64,000 nucleotides of DNA from JBCCIM01 sp965263205 (GTDB taxonomy: Bacteria > Bacteroidota > Rhodothermia > Rhodothermales > JAHQVL01), in assembly GCA_965263205.1 (NCBI GenBank), contig CBDHHF010000011.1, forward strand, positions 62,001 to 126,000, given 5' to 3'. The translations under genes and the position numbers were made by a program. The notes beneath the pieces are model-generated. The model worked only from the letters and a program-made list of their open reading frames with translations. It was not told the DNA's origin and did no database searches. Position 1 is the stretch's first letter. Each line of letters opens with the position of its first letter. Positions 8,701 through 16,448 of the stretch are shown here, in pieces.

Positions 8701-9001
8701 AGTACACGTACATGTTGTAGATACTGGGGTTGGTATCGATGCCAGCTTCATTCCGCAATTGTTCGAGGAATTTAAACAAGAGCCCAATAATGACGTACGC
8801 GTGGAAGGCAGTGGGCTTGGATTGACCATTACGGCAAAACTTGTCGAGTTGCTCGATGGCAAAATCGATGTGAGCAGTAAGAAGGGTAAAGGAAGTACGT
8901 TTACCGTTTCTTTTAAAATTGATGGGGTTACGCTGCCGGCCAGAGCAGACAATGATGCGGGCAGTCATGTCACCCAGGATCCCCATCCTGCAATACAGTA
9001 G
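5702..9001 (+). CDS. Reg_prop/Y_Y_Y propeller sensor histidine kinase
   Basis: 1099 residues from the ATG at 5702. That start puts a signal peptide first (MRYALLHSLLFVLVLASPKV); an in-frame ATG at 5636 would add 22 polar residues and is less likely. Domain order: periplasmic two-component propeller repeats (WxIxxDxxGxIYIAN, LWLAHNNTGV and SLWVGT type), a Y_Y_Y domain (QVEFRYMLEGHDNKWSAW), one membrane helix near 790-815, a coiled coil, HisKA with phospho-acceptor His865 (NASHELRTPL) and HATPase with N-box NLVGNAIKF, DTGVGID and GSGLGL. There is no receiver or AraC domain, unlike the one-component hybrids of Bacteroides. A separate response regulator is needed and none is adjacent. In related bacteria this architecture senses extracellular sugars or other ligands. 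Confidence 0.9.
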   Translation: MRYALLHSLLFVLVLASPKVAAQSIQAHEYAGQAFGLKHYERESLPNLGQNWSIAQDDRGVIYIANSGGILEYDAAAWRIIHVPDSATVFSVGKSNDGVIHAGARDEFGHLIPDSTGTLVYQSLLPFLPESDTLRFGEIWNTEATSNSVFFQSNSHLFRWDGSEITTWRSSERLHTSFAVNDTFYVKRDGIGIMAVDGDSLRLVPGSEQFANHRVVFMGTTDSTSVRIYLQKGLEGPLEAYRYDANGFTTLPLDLHLDNKDEVYTFYHGSVLPSGYVALATLYHGVFLLDGEGDLIETLDVDRAVNEDVNATFVDAQGGLWLAHNNTGVTYMASPAALSSYGAAEGLKGAVNDIHRHNGQLYVATNDGLFVLKDRIGKAKTATDQEHFQRVKTSGISAGIFWDLYSEEDALYVASEYGVIRVTENRRRELFADIVAFEVPDKPGVLLKSRFYPSRMYVGLDKGWGMMSLDSSDFPEEKHREIGRKVSSMYEAADGSLWVGTTEPAELWRITFDSAGELNKTVRVADGKAMGVTQLRVTDVGGKLGVVALPQGIYRPVENEIVGEFDLVPDEDFDELINAGLSASNPVLDVVSEGAAGYWTLYRDRIEHIHTTSDKTHTEVLAPDIMLPEWGKIRALHAEPNGALWLSSSRERPLFKFNRNILPNAGLSEAPDPIIRRITIPSADSLYGGAFSRTVTAAKFQKGKWLAMDLSHQDNDIRFDFTLPMYSKADQVEFRYMLEGHDNKWSAWSNDTFADFRNISPGRLTFKLESRVGGLPSGEAALVPFRIKAPWFWSWWSISLYALFLGFSLLQFVRFQRAKKELVLLNIERELNGRLQLANTQLRSANASLEQANQMKDEFLANASHELRTPLTAILGFTSVLKEEVPDENLEFLGLIDENGKRLLKTINSLLDLAKLRAGMFELNFDRFEIGEKTEEVVDLLTQLAKNRNLTLNVNLPPERIMVRLDEDCYERILYNLVGNAIKFTQEGGVRIDIEKDVDKVHVHVVDTGVGIDASFIPQLFEEFKQEPNNDVRVEGSGLGLTITAKLVELLDGKIDVSSKKGKGSTFTVSFKIDGVTLPARADNDAGSHVTQDPHPAIQ

Positions 9002-9246
9002 CCGGCGTCGGCGAGAGTAGATGCTTTTTTAGCAGGCGGCTGTATGCCCCATAGATTGCATGGCCGGCTACAGAGTCTTAGATTCGACCGAGATACGTGG
9101 GAAGCTTTGTCCGTTTTTTGCCAAGAAGGCTGCCGGATTGACCTGCGTCCACCTTGACCGATACCGGGAAGAAGGCCCCTGAATTCTTGTGCAGGGCTAG
9201 AAGGGTGCTACATTTTTTAACAGCCAGTAACCAGTGAGCCAGGCAG

Positions 9247-10035
9247 ATGCGTCGGATTTGGCGAATGATTCGCTTCTTTAACACCATGATTTCCCAGGCC
9301 ATTCGTTTGCATTGGGCTGCACGACGCGTGCCTGCAGAAGAATTGCCATTATTTAAGGCCAATTGGCAACGTCAGGCTACGGCCAAGCTGTGCCGGCTAT
9401 TGGGTGTTGAGGTGCAACTTGTCGGAGAAATTCCTGCAAAAGGCGCTATGCTTGCGGTATGTAATCACCTTGGGTTGTTGGATCCGTTTCTCTTATCTTC
9501 CCAAATGCCTGTTGCTTTTGCGGCAAAAGCTGAGATAGGAAATTGGCCTGTCATCGGATGGGTGTGCAAACTAGTCGGTGTGATCTTTGTAAAACGTGAG
9601 CGGAGGATGCAAACAGGCAAATTTGTAGAGCAGGTCCAGGATCGAATCAGAGAAGGTATCAGGGTGTTGGTGTTTCCCGAGGGGACTACCAGCAACGGGA
9701 CAGAAATCTTGCCCTTCAAAACGGGGGCCTTTGCTGCGGTTTCCAATATGGAGGGTGGCGCGATTTTACCTTTCTATATGCGCGGGATCACCGCGGACGG
9801 CGCGCCGGCTACGGGCGACTATTTGGAGGGGTTTACATGGACCAATGGGCAACCGATGGTTTTGCATGCCTGGGATATCTTATCCCTTAAAAAAATTATA
9901 TTTGAAATTCACGTAGGGGAACCAATTGACACGGCTAATCGTGATCGAAAAGAACTGGCCCGGCTCTCCTATGATGCGGTTGAAGCGCTGAGCCGCAACT
10001 CCGCACTGGTCGATACCAACGATAGAAATGCCTGA
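9247..10035 (+). CDS. plsC: 1-acyl-sn-glycerol-3-phosphate acyltransferase (PlsC family)
   Basis: 262 residues. The acyltransferase signature HX4D is at His74-Asp79 (NHLGLLDP), with the phosphate-binding FPEGTTSNG at 143-151. The family transfers an acyl group to lysophosphatidate, forming phosphatidate for membrane lipids on the cytoplasmic face of the membrane. Its stop overlaps the start of the next gene by 8 bases, so plsC, htrA and aroC are probably co-transcribed. Confidence 0.88.
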   Translation: MRRIWRMIRFFNTMISQAIRLHWAARRVPAEELPLFKANWQRQATAKLCRLLGVEVQLVGEIPAKGAMLAVCNHLGLLDPFLLSSQMPVAFAAKAEIGNWPVIGWVCKLVGVIFVKRERRMQTGKFVEQVQDRIREGIRVLVFPEGTTSNGTEILPFKTGAFAAVSNMEGGAILPFYMRGITADGAPATGDYLEGFTWTNGQPMVLHAWDILSLKKIIFEIHVGEPIDTANRDRKELARLSYDAVEALSRNSALVDTNDRNA

Positions 10036-11647
10036 ATCATCTAATACACCACAAAAGACGCAGCGTATTTCGTTGCTGACCGGCATTGGTTTGGTCCTCG
10101 TAGGATTGCTTGCCGGCATCCTCATCATGCTCTTCGTCATCAACGGGCAAATCGAAGATGGGAGCCGCCGACCAATCGTTGAACGCGTTGAACTTGGCAA
10201 CAGATCGCAGGCGCCGCGCATTCGGCCTGCTGATTCTTTGGGGAATGAGGCCGGCGACATCAGCAGCCTCACATCGCTCAGTGAGAGTTTTCAAACTGTT
10301 GCCCGCAAAGTGACGCCGGCAGTTGTATACATCCAGGTCGAAATGGCGGACAGTGGTTCTGAGCGTGGTTGGTTGCCACGATTTGGGCAGCCAAGACAAA
10401 GCGTTGGGAGTGGTGTTATCATCAGCGAAACAGGATACATTGTCACCAACAACCATGTTGTAGAAGGCGCCGATGAAGTGCGTGTCACGTTACACGATAA
10501 ACGGCAGTACACGGCCAAAGTAGTTGGTACCGATCCTTCTACCGATTTGGCTGTTTTGAAGGCTGTTACCTCCGAGCAATTGCCGGCTGCTGTGTTTGGC
10601 AATTCTGATCAAGTGTCTGTTGGCGAGTGGGTCATTGCTGTGGGTAATCCGTTTCGTCTGACCTCAACAGTTACGGCCGGCATCGTGAGCGCATTGGGGC
10701 GACAGGTTAATATTATCGAACACCAGTTTGGCATCGAAGACTTTATCCAGACCGATGCCGCTATTAATCCGGGTAACTCCGGTGGCGCGCTGGTCAACGT
10801 GTATGGCGAATTGATTGGCATCAATACAGCCATTGCTACAGAGTCCGGTTCGTACGAGGGATATGGTTTTGCTGTACCGGTGAATCTTGTCGAGCGCGTG
10901 GTGGAAGACTTGATTTCGCTTGGTGAAGTACAGCGTGGGTATCTTGGCGTAAGCATTTATCCCGTAGATGCGGCATCTGCACGCAGGTTTGGACTCGACC
11001 GGATTGCCGGCGTCCAATTGCGCGAGGTCGTTCCCAGGAGTGCTGCCGAAAAAGCCGGACTGATGGTAGACGACGTAGTCCTTTCTATCGATGGCCGCGA
11101 GGTTAATGAGCCCAATGAACTGCAGCGCGTGGTGGCCATCCACCGTCCGGGCGATCGTCTTAAGGTAGAAGTGTGGCGTGACAAAGCGCTGCGCGTATTC
11201 TACGTTGAATTGTTCGGTGAAGAAGACGCTTCGTATCAGGCATGGGCCGCCGCGTTAGATCAGCAGGCGGAAGACCGGAATCGTATTGTGCCCGAACCTG
11301 AAGAGCCCGAAGGCTTTGGCGCTGATACAGCGTTTGAAATTGAGGAATGGGGCATAGGCATTAAACAACTATCTGATCAGGTACGCACGTTGTATGACGT
11401 ACCGCATGGCGTTTACATTGCATTTGTGCGGCGGGGAGGAGAAGGAGCGAAAGCGCGCTTGCCAAGAGATGTGGTGTTGTTGGAAGTTAATGGAGAAACG
11501 GTTTACTCTCTCGAAAGTGCATTAACCCTGTTTGAAACTGCAGGTGAACAAGGAGAGCCCGTTCTCTTTCGTGTGAAGCATAAAGACGGTAGAATTGCTT
11601 TTTATGAAGCAGAGCCGTTGCCCTTAAAGGAAGGCAGTCCAGAATGA
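10028..11647 (+). CDS. htrA: HtrA/Deg family periplasmic serine protease with PDZ domains
   Basis: 539 residues. An N-terminal membrane anchor (about 17-38) is followed by a trypsin-like domain with catalytic triad His143 (TNNHVVEG), Asp173 (STDLAVLK) and Ser251 (NPGNSGGAL). A PDZ domain follows at about 290-390 (GYLGVSIYPVD, AEKAGLMVDDVVLSIDG) and a second, weaker PDZ-like segment at 430-530. HtrA proteases degrade or refold damaged envelope proteins. Its ATG overlaps the plsC stop, and its stop overlaps the aroC ATG (ATGA). Confidence 0.93.
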   Translation: MPESSNTPQKTQRISLLTGIGLVLVGLLAGILIMLFVINGQIEDGSRRPIVERVELGNRSQAPRIRPADSLGNEAGDISSLTSLSESFQTVARKVTPAVVYIQVEMADSGSERGWLPRFGQPRQSVGSGVIISETGYIVTNNHVVEGADEVRVTLHDKRQYTAKVVGTDPSTDLAVLKAVTSEQLPAAVFGNSDQVSVGEWVIAVGNPFRLTSTVTAGIVSALGRQVNIIEHQFGIEDFIQTDAAINPGNSGGALVNVYGELIGINTAIATESGSYEGYGFAVPVNLVERVVEDLISLGEVQRGYLGVSIYPVDAASARRFGLDRIAGVQLREVVPRSAAEKAGLMVDDVVLSIDGREVNEPNELQRVVAIHRPGDRLKVEVWRDKALRVFYVELFGEEDASYQAWAAALDQQAEDRNRIVPEPEEPEGFGADTAFEIEEWGIGIKQLSDQVRTLYDVPHGVYIAFVRRGGEGAKARLPRDVVLLEVNGETVYSLESALTLFETAGEQGEPVLFRVKHKDGRIAFYEAEPLPLKEGSPE

Positions 11648-12831
11648 TTCGTTATTTGACCGCAGGAGAGTCGCACGGCGAAGCCCTGATTGGTATTGTA
11701 GAAGGTATGCCGGCTGGTGTACCGCTGGTAGCAGAGGACATCAATACACACCTTGCCCGTCGCTGGCTGGGTTTTGGCCGTGGAGGCCGCGCCAAGTTTG
11801 AGCGTGATAAAGTACACTTCTATTCAGGTGTCCGGTTTTCCAAAACGATGGGAGGGCCCATTGCCATCCAGGTGGACAATGCGGCTTTTAAACGAGATAA
11901 GTCTGGCTGGCCTGAAGTGATGGCCATTGATGGTGACGGAGAAGGCATTGCGCCCGTGACGTTGCCGCGACCCGGGCATGCAGATCTTGTCGGGACGCAG
12001 AAATACGCCTTTGACGATATCCGTCCGGTCATCGATCGCTCCAGTGCGCGCGAAACCGCGATGCGCGTAGCTTGCTGTTCGATTCCCCGTCAGTTTTTGA
12101 AGCAATTTGGGATCGAGATTGGAAGTCACGTTGTCCGAATTGGTGAAGTGGGGTATGAAGATGCTGAGGCATGGCGTGCGCAGGTCGAGTCGCTCATTGT
12201 CAATGGTGCAGAGCAACTCAACCATGTGGCCGATGAAAGTGAAGTGCGCATGCTTGATGAGAAGCTTTCTGCTGCATGCATTGAGCATATCAAGGCCGTA
12301 AAAAAACAAGGTGATTCACTGGGGGGGCAATACGAGGTTGTCGTGACTGGCGTGCCGCCCGGGTTGGGTTCATATGTCCAGTGGGATCGCAAATTGGATG
12401 GGATGCTGGCGCAAGCCATTTTATCTATTCAGGCACAGAAAGCCGTGGAAGTAGGCGACGGGGTGCGCAACGCAGCGACAGTGGGATCAAAAGTACACGA
12501 CGAAATTATCCGCAAAAACGGTACGTATAGCCGGCGCACCAACCATGCCGGCGGCATCGAAGGGGGCATGTCGAACGGTATGCCCATCGTTGTACGCGGA
12601 TTTATGAAACCCATTCCGACCCTCATCAAGCCTTTGGGTACCGTAGACATCGCATCGGGTGATACGCAACCTACGCGTTACGAGCGAAGTGATGTGACCA
12701 GTGTGCCAGCTGCCTCTACCGTTGCAGAAGCCACCGTAGCGTTTACCATCGCAAATGCATTTCTGGAAAAGTTTGGCGGCGATAGCTTCGAGGAGATTCG
12801 CCGCCGCTATGCGGCGGAAGTTGAAGGTTGA
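11644..12831 (+). CDS. aroC: chorismate synthase
   Basis: 395 residues. Family motifs: GESHGEALIGIVEGMPAG at 8-25, a GFGRGG segment, and DRSSARETAMRVAC, the region that binds FMN and EPSP. It converts 5-enolpyruvylshikimate-3-phosphate to chorismate, the last common step to the aromatic amino acids, in the cytoplasm. It overlaps htrA by 4 bases. Its last codons (V-E-G-stop) are written by the first heptamers of the repeat at 12820, so the repeat has reached into the gene end. Confidence 0.96.
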   Translation: MIRYLTAGESHGEALIGIVEGMPAGVPLVAEDINTHLARRWLGFGRGGRAKFERDKVHFYSGVRFSKTMGGPIAIQVDNAAFKRDKSGWPEVMAIDGDGEGIAPVTLPRPGHADLVGTQKYAFDDIRPVIDRSSARETAMRVACCSIPRQFLKQFGIEIGSHVVRIGEVGYEDAEAWRAQVESLIVNGAEQLNHVADESEVRMLDEKLSAACIEHIKAVKKQGDSLGGQYEVVVTGVPPGLGSYVQWDRKLDGMLAQAILSIQAQKAVEVGDGVRNAATVGSKVHDEIIRKNGTYSRRTNHAGGIEGGMSNGMPIVVRGFMKPIPTLIKPLGTVDIASGDTQPTRYERSDVTSVPAASTVAEATVAFTIANAFLEKFGGDSFEEIRRRYAAEVEG

Positions 12832-12916
12832 AGGTTGTTGGTTGCACGTTGTTGGTTACTGGTTTTTGAATGGATGAGGTGCAAGAACCAAAAACTTGCA
12901 ACTGGTAACCTGTAAC
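12820..12916. repeat. converging arrays of GTTNNNG heptamers
   Basis: Seven consecutive 7-base units on the plus strand (12820-12868): GTTGAAG twice, GTTGTTG, GTTGCAC, GTTGTTG, GTTACTG, GTTTTTG. After a 13-base gap come five units of the reverse orientation (12882-12916): CAAGAAC, CAAAAAC, TTGCAAC, TGGTAAC, CTGTAAC. The two halves can pair in part as a hairpin. Similar arrays occur at 32417 and 49362. Confidence 0.75.
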
Positions 12917-12994
12917 CAGTTAGCGCTGTGGAACCCGCAATTCTATTCGGGGTTGTTCCCCCATTCCTTTATCACCTGCACGAATTGTATCGCC

Positions 12995-15652
12995 ATGGCC
13001 GGCAAACATACACCATATGACCCGAAGACCATCGAAGATCGGTGGTATCCATATTGGGAAAAGAACGGTTTTTTTCACGCGAAGCGCGACGAGAGCAAAA
13101 AGCCGCACGTGATTGTGATGCCGCCACCCAACGTAACAGGCCGTCTGCATATGGGCCATGCGTTACAGGATACTGTGCAGGACACGCTCACCCGGATGCG
13201 TCGCATGCAGGGCTATGCTGCGTTGTGGATGCCGGGCAAAGATCACGCTGGGATCGCGACGCAAAACGTTGTGGAGCGTACCCTCAAAAAACAAGAGGGC
13301 AAAAACCGCCACGACCTGGGACGCGAGAAATTTGTTGAGCGGGTTTGGGAATGGGTAGCGGAGTATGGCGGTATCATTTTCGAACAGAAGCGCCGACTGG
13401 GTGATTCCTGTGACTGGGATCGCGAGCGCTTCACCATGGATGAGGAATACGTCAAAGCGGTTCAGGAAATTTTTGTACGGTTGTACGATGATGGCCTGAT
13501 CTATCGTGGCGAATACCTGATCAACTGGTGCCCGGTTGATATGACAGCGCTTTCCGATGAGGAAGTGAACAACGTTGAGCGCGACGGCCATCTCTGGTAC
13601 ATCAAGTACCCGCTGGCTGATGGCAATGGCCACATCGAAATAGCTACAACGCGCCCCGAAACGATGCTGGGTGATTCAGCGATTGCGGTGAATCCGGAGG
13701 ACGAGCGCTATACCCATTTGATTGGCAAAAAAGCAATCTTGCCGCTTGTTGGACGAGAGATCCCCATTATTGCGGATGAATACGTTAAAAGCGAGTTTGG
13801 CGCCGGCGCGCTCAAGGTGACACCCGCACACGACAAAAACGACTTCGAGATTGGGCAGAAGCACGATTTGGCCATCATCAACGTGATGAACACGGATGCC
13901 ACGATCAATTCGAATGGTGGCGTTTATGAGGGAATGGACCGGTTCGAGGCGCGCAAGAAAATGGTGGCGGATCTCGAAGAAGCCGGCTTGCTCGTGAAAA
14001 TTGAACCGTACAAAAGCACGGTGCCTATTTCCAGTCGCTCAAAAGCCATTATCGAGCCCCTGATTTCACGGCAGTGGTTTGTTAAAATGGAGCCACTGGC
14101 TGGTCCGGCGCTCGAAGCTGTTCGAAGCGGCAAAGTAAAATTCCATCCCAAACGTTGGGAAAACGAGTACTATCGCTGGCTCGAAAACATCCGCGATTGG
14201 TGTATCAGCCGGCAGTTGTGGTGGGGACACCGGATTCCAGTTTGGTACCATACCAACGAAGCTGGGGAAGCAGACGAAAGCCGGCCATTTGTTGTGTCGG
14301 TTGAACAGCCCGAGCCTGGGATGATCCAGGATGAAGACGTACTCGACACGTGGTTCTCTTCCTGGTTGTGGCCCTTTGCTACCCTTGGCTGGCCCGATGA
14401 AGGCGAAACGTCTACAACAGACCAAGACTTTTTCTATCCAGGGAATGTGCTTGTGTCGGGGTACGATATCCTGTTTTTCTGGATTGCCCGTATGATCATG
14501 GCCGGCTTGTACGTGAAAAAAGATATTCCGTATCAGGATATCTTCATCACGGGCATGATCAAGGATAAACAAGGCCGCTGGATGTCCAAAAGCCTTGGGA
14601 ATGGCATTGATCCGCTCGAAATGTGCGAGCAGTATGGTGCAGATGCTGTTCGGTTCTCGCTCACGGTTTTGTGCGCGCAGGGTCAGGATATCAAGCTTGA
14701 CCCTACCAAGTTTGAAATGGGGCGAAACTTTGCCAATAAAATCTGGAACGCGTTTAACGTGTTTGGCCAGTTTATGGAAGAGGGCAAAGACTACCAGCGC
14801 CAGCGTTCGTTCGACGAACTCGAACTGGTTGAGCAATGGATGCTTACGCGCCTCAATGAAACAATTGCTGTTGTAAATGAAGACGTATCGCGCTATCGGC
14901 TCAACGAAGCGTTAACGCACATTTATACCCTGTTCTGGGGAGATTATTGCGACTGGTACCTTGAGTTGATCAAGCCGCCTTATGGCGAGCCGATGGCTGA
15001 AGATAAAATTGCGCTGGCTGTTGAGTTGTTTGAGAAAATGATTTTGCTGTTGCATCCGTTTATGCCCTTCATCACAGAAGAATTGTGGTGGAAGTTACGG
15101 CCGCGTGAAGCCGGCTCCTCTTGCATGATGCAGGCATGGCCCGAACAGAATACAGCAGAACAAAACAATGAAGCCGGCGCCACACTGTCATTGATGCAAG
15201 AGCTCATTTCGGGCATTCGCAATGTAAAAAGCCAGTATGGTGTTTCGCCGGGCAAAGACATTACGGCGATTTTGAATACGCCAGAAGATGCCAATGGTCT
15301 GGCTGATAAAATGGCGGCTAACAAAGGTTATTTTGCCAAATTGGCCCGGGTACAGGAATTGACCGTTGGTGCCAACCAGGAAAAACCGAAAGCAAGTGCT
15401 TCGGTCGTTGTTGGAAAGCATGAAGTATATATTCCGCTAGCCGGCATGATCGATTTGAGTGTAGAGCGTGAGCGCCTGGAGAAAGCCATCGCACAGACTG
15501 AAAAATACCTCACCGGTTTGGAGCGTAAGCTGCAAAACGAACAGTTTGTCTCGAAAGCGCCACAGCAAGTGGTTGACGGGGAGCGCGAAAAAGCCCAAAC
15601 AGCTTCTGAAGAGTTGGCGCGGTTGCGTACAAACCTCGAAGAATTGGCATAA
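12995..15652 (+). CDS. valS: valyl-tRNA synthetase
   Basis: 885 residues from the ATG at 12995. An upstream in-frame ATG at 12896 lies inside the heptamer repeat, and the 33 residues it would add do not look like protein. Class I synthetase motifs: HMGH (52-55, within PPPNVTGRLHMGHA) and MSKS (about 530-533, WMSKSLGNG). The editing domain carries TTRPETMLGD, and the C-terminal 70 residues form the charged coiled coil that contacts tRNA-Val. Length fits the family. It charges tRNA-Val in the cytoplasm. Confidence 0.96.
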   Translation: MAGKHTPYDPKTIEDRWYPYWEKNGFFHAKRDESKKPHVIVMPPPNVTGRLHMGHALQDTVQDTLTRMRRMQGYAALWMPGKDHAGIATQNVVERTLKKQEGKNRHDLGREKFVERVWEWVAEYGGIIFEQKRRLGDSCDWDRERFTMDEEYVKAVQEIFVRLYDDGLIYRGEYLINWCPVDMTALSDEEVNNVERDGHLWYIKYPLADGNGHIEIATTRPETMLGDSAIAVNPEDERYTHLIGKKAILPLVGREIPIIADEYVKSEFGAGALKVTPAHDKNDFEIGQKHDLAIINVMNTDATINSNGGVYEGMDRFEARKKMVADLEEAGLLVKIEPYKSTVPISSRSKAIIEPLISRQWFVKMEPLAGPALEAVRSGKVKFHPKRWENEYYRWLENIRDWCISRQLWWGHRIPVWYHTNEAGEADESRPFVVSVEQPEPGMIQDEDVLDTWFSSWLWPFATLGWPDEGETSTTDQDFFYPGNVLVSGYDILFFWIARMIMAGLYVKKDIPYQDIFITGMIKDKQGRWMSKSLGNGIDPLEMCEQYGADAVRFSLTVLCAQGQDIKLDPTKFEMGRNFANKIWNAFNVFGQFMEEGKDYQRQRSFDELELVEQWMLTRLNETIAVVNEDVSRYRLNEALTHIYTLFWGDYCDWYLELIKPPYGEPMAEDKIALAVELFEKMILLLHPFMPFITEELWWKLRPREAGSSCMMQAWPEQNTAEQNNEAGATLSLMQELISGIRNVKSQYGVSPGKDITAILNTPEDANGLADKMAANKGYFAKLARVQELTVGANQEKPKASASVVVGKHEVYIPLAGMIDLSVERERLEKAIAQTEKYLTGLERKLQNEQFVSKAPQQVVDGEREKAQTASEELARLRTNLEELA

Positions 15653-15786
15653 ATCAATGCCCTGCGGCCTGCCTGTGCCTGGTTAATGTGGCTATGTATG
15701 CGCTTCCAGGCCGGCAAGCCACGATGTGTTACAGAAATATCTGTAATCAGAGGGAATCACTTGCTCATGGAATTTGTCTAAACAGA

Positions 15787-16197
15787 ATGGCACCCGTATT
15801 GCATGCGGGCATAACGCCGCTCTATCATGATCATAAAAATCGTAGTTCGTTGAGATATATAGCCTTTTGCGCCGTTTTTGTATTGCTGCTTTTTACAGGC
15901 TGCCAGTCGGAGCCTGCAGAAACCGAAGCAGTCCCGGTACAGGTTGAAGATGTCAAGTACTCCCTGCTACCCGGTGGCGCACGCATCGTATCGGGTACGT
16001 TGTTTAATCCGTCTGAAGCACCGGTGAAAGGGGCTCAGATCCAGATTTCCCTGTTCGATAGCAACAACATCAGAGTATCGAGCATGAGTATCACGGTAAC
16101 GGATGTGCTTCCGGGAGAACGCAAGCCGTTCCGTCAGCCTGTTGATACCGACCTTGATATCAAAGGAGCCTCTGTGCGCAGCGTGCTTGTCTTGTAA
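15787..16197 (+). CDS. small lipoprotein with FxLYD-like domain
   Basis: Start uncertain: ATG at 15787 gives 136 residues, while a TTG before RYIAFCAVFVLLLFTGC would give a more usual lipoprotein signal. The lipobox is LFTGC. After it comes an FxLYD-type beta domain (IVSGTLFNPSEAPVKGAQIQ, ISLFDSNN), found in exported proteins of unknown role. It lies between valS and the kinase gene, with about 250 bp to the next start. Confidence 0.65.
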   Translation: MAPVLHAGITPLYHDHKNRSSLRYIAFCAVFVLLLFTGCQSEPAETEAVPVQVEDVKYSLLPGGARIVSGTLFNPSEAPVKGAQIQISLFDSNNIRVSSMSITVTDVLPGERKPFRQPVDTDLDIKGASVRSVLVL

Positions 16198-16448
16198 GCG
16201 GAGACGCTTTGTCCTGCTCTATGTCCGTGAAGACAGCCGGCGCTAGCGCACAAAAACGACTGTTCACCGGAAGATTACTCGGAATGCATGCGGCTGGCGC
16301 ATCCCACAAACACGCCAGATGCCTCAAAAACGCGTGATTTCGGGTTTGGCACATCATTTTCAACTTGAACCCTGGTTAATTCAGTGTTGCTGCTGGATGC
16401 CGGGTGTGCGCTCTTATCCCCGTGCTGGCAGCATTTCAAGTGAAATGT

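Noticed and set aside
12896..12994. Extended valS start 33 codons upstream
   Set aside because: Those codons lie in the heptamer repeat and contain no synthetase homology; the ATG at 12995 begins MAGKHTPYDP, as in relatives.
14066..14836. 256-codon minus-strand frame inside valS
   Set aside because: Antisense to a conserved part of valS; the sequence is low in recognisable motifs.
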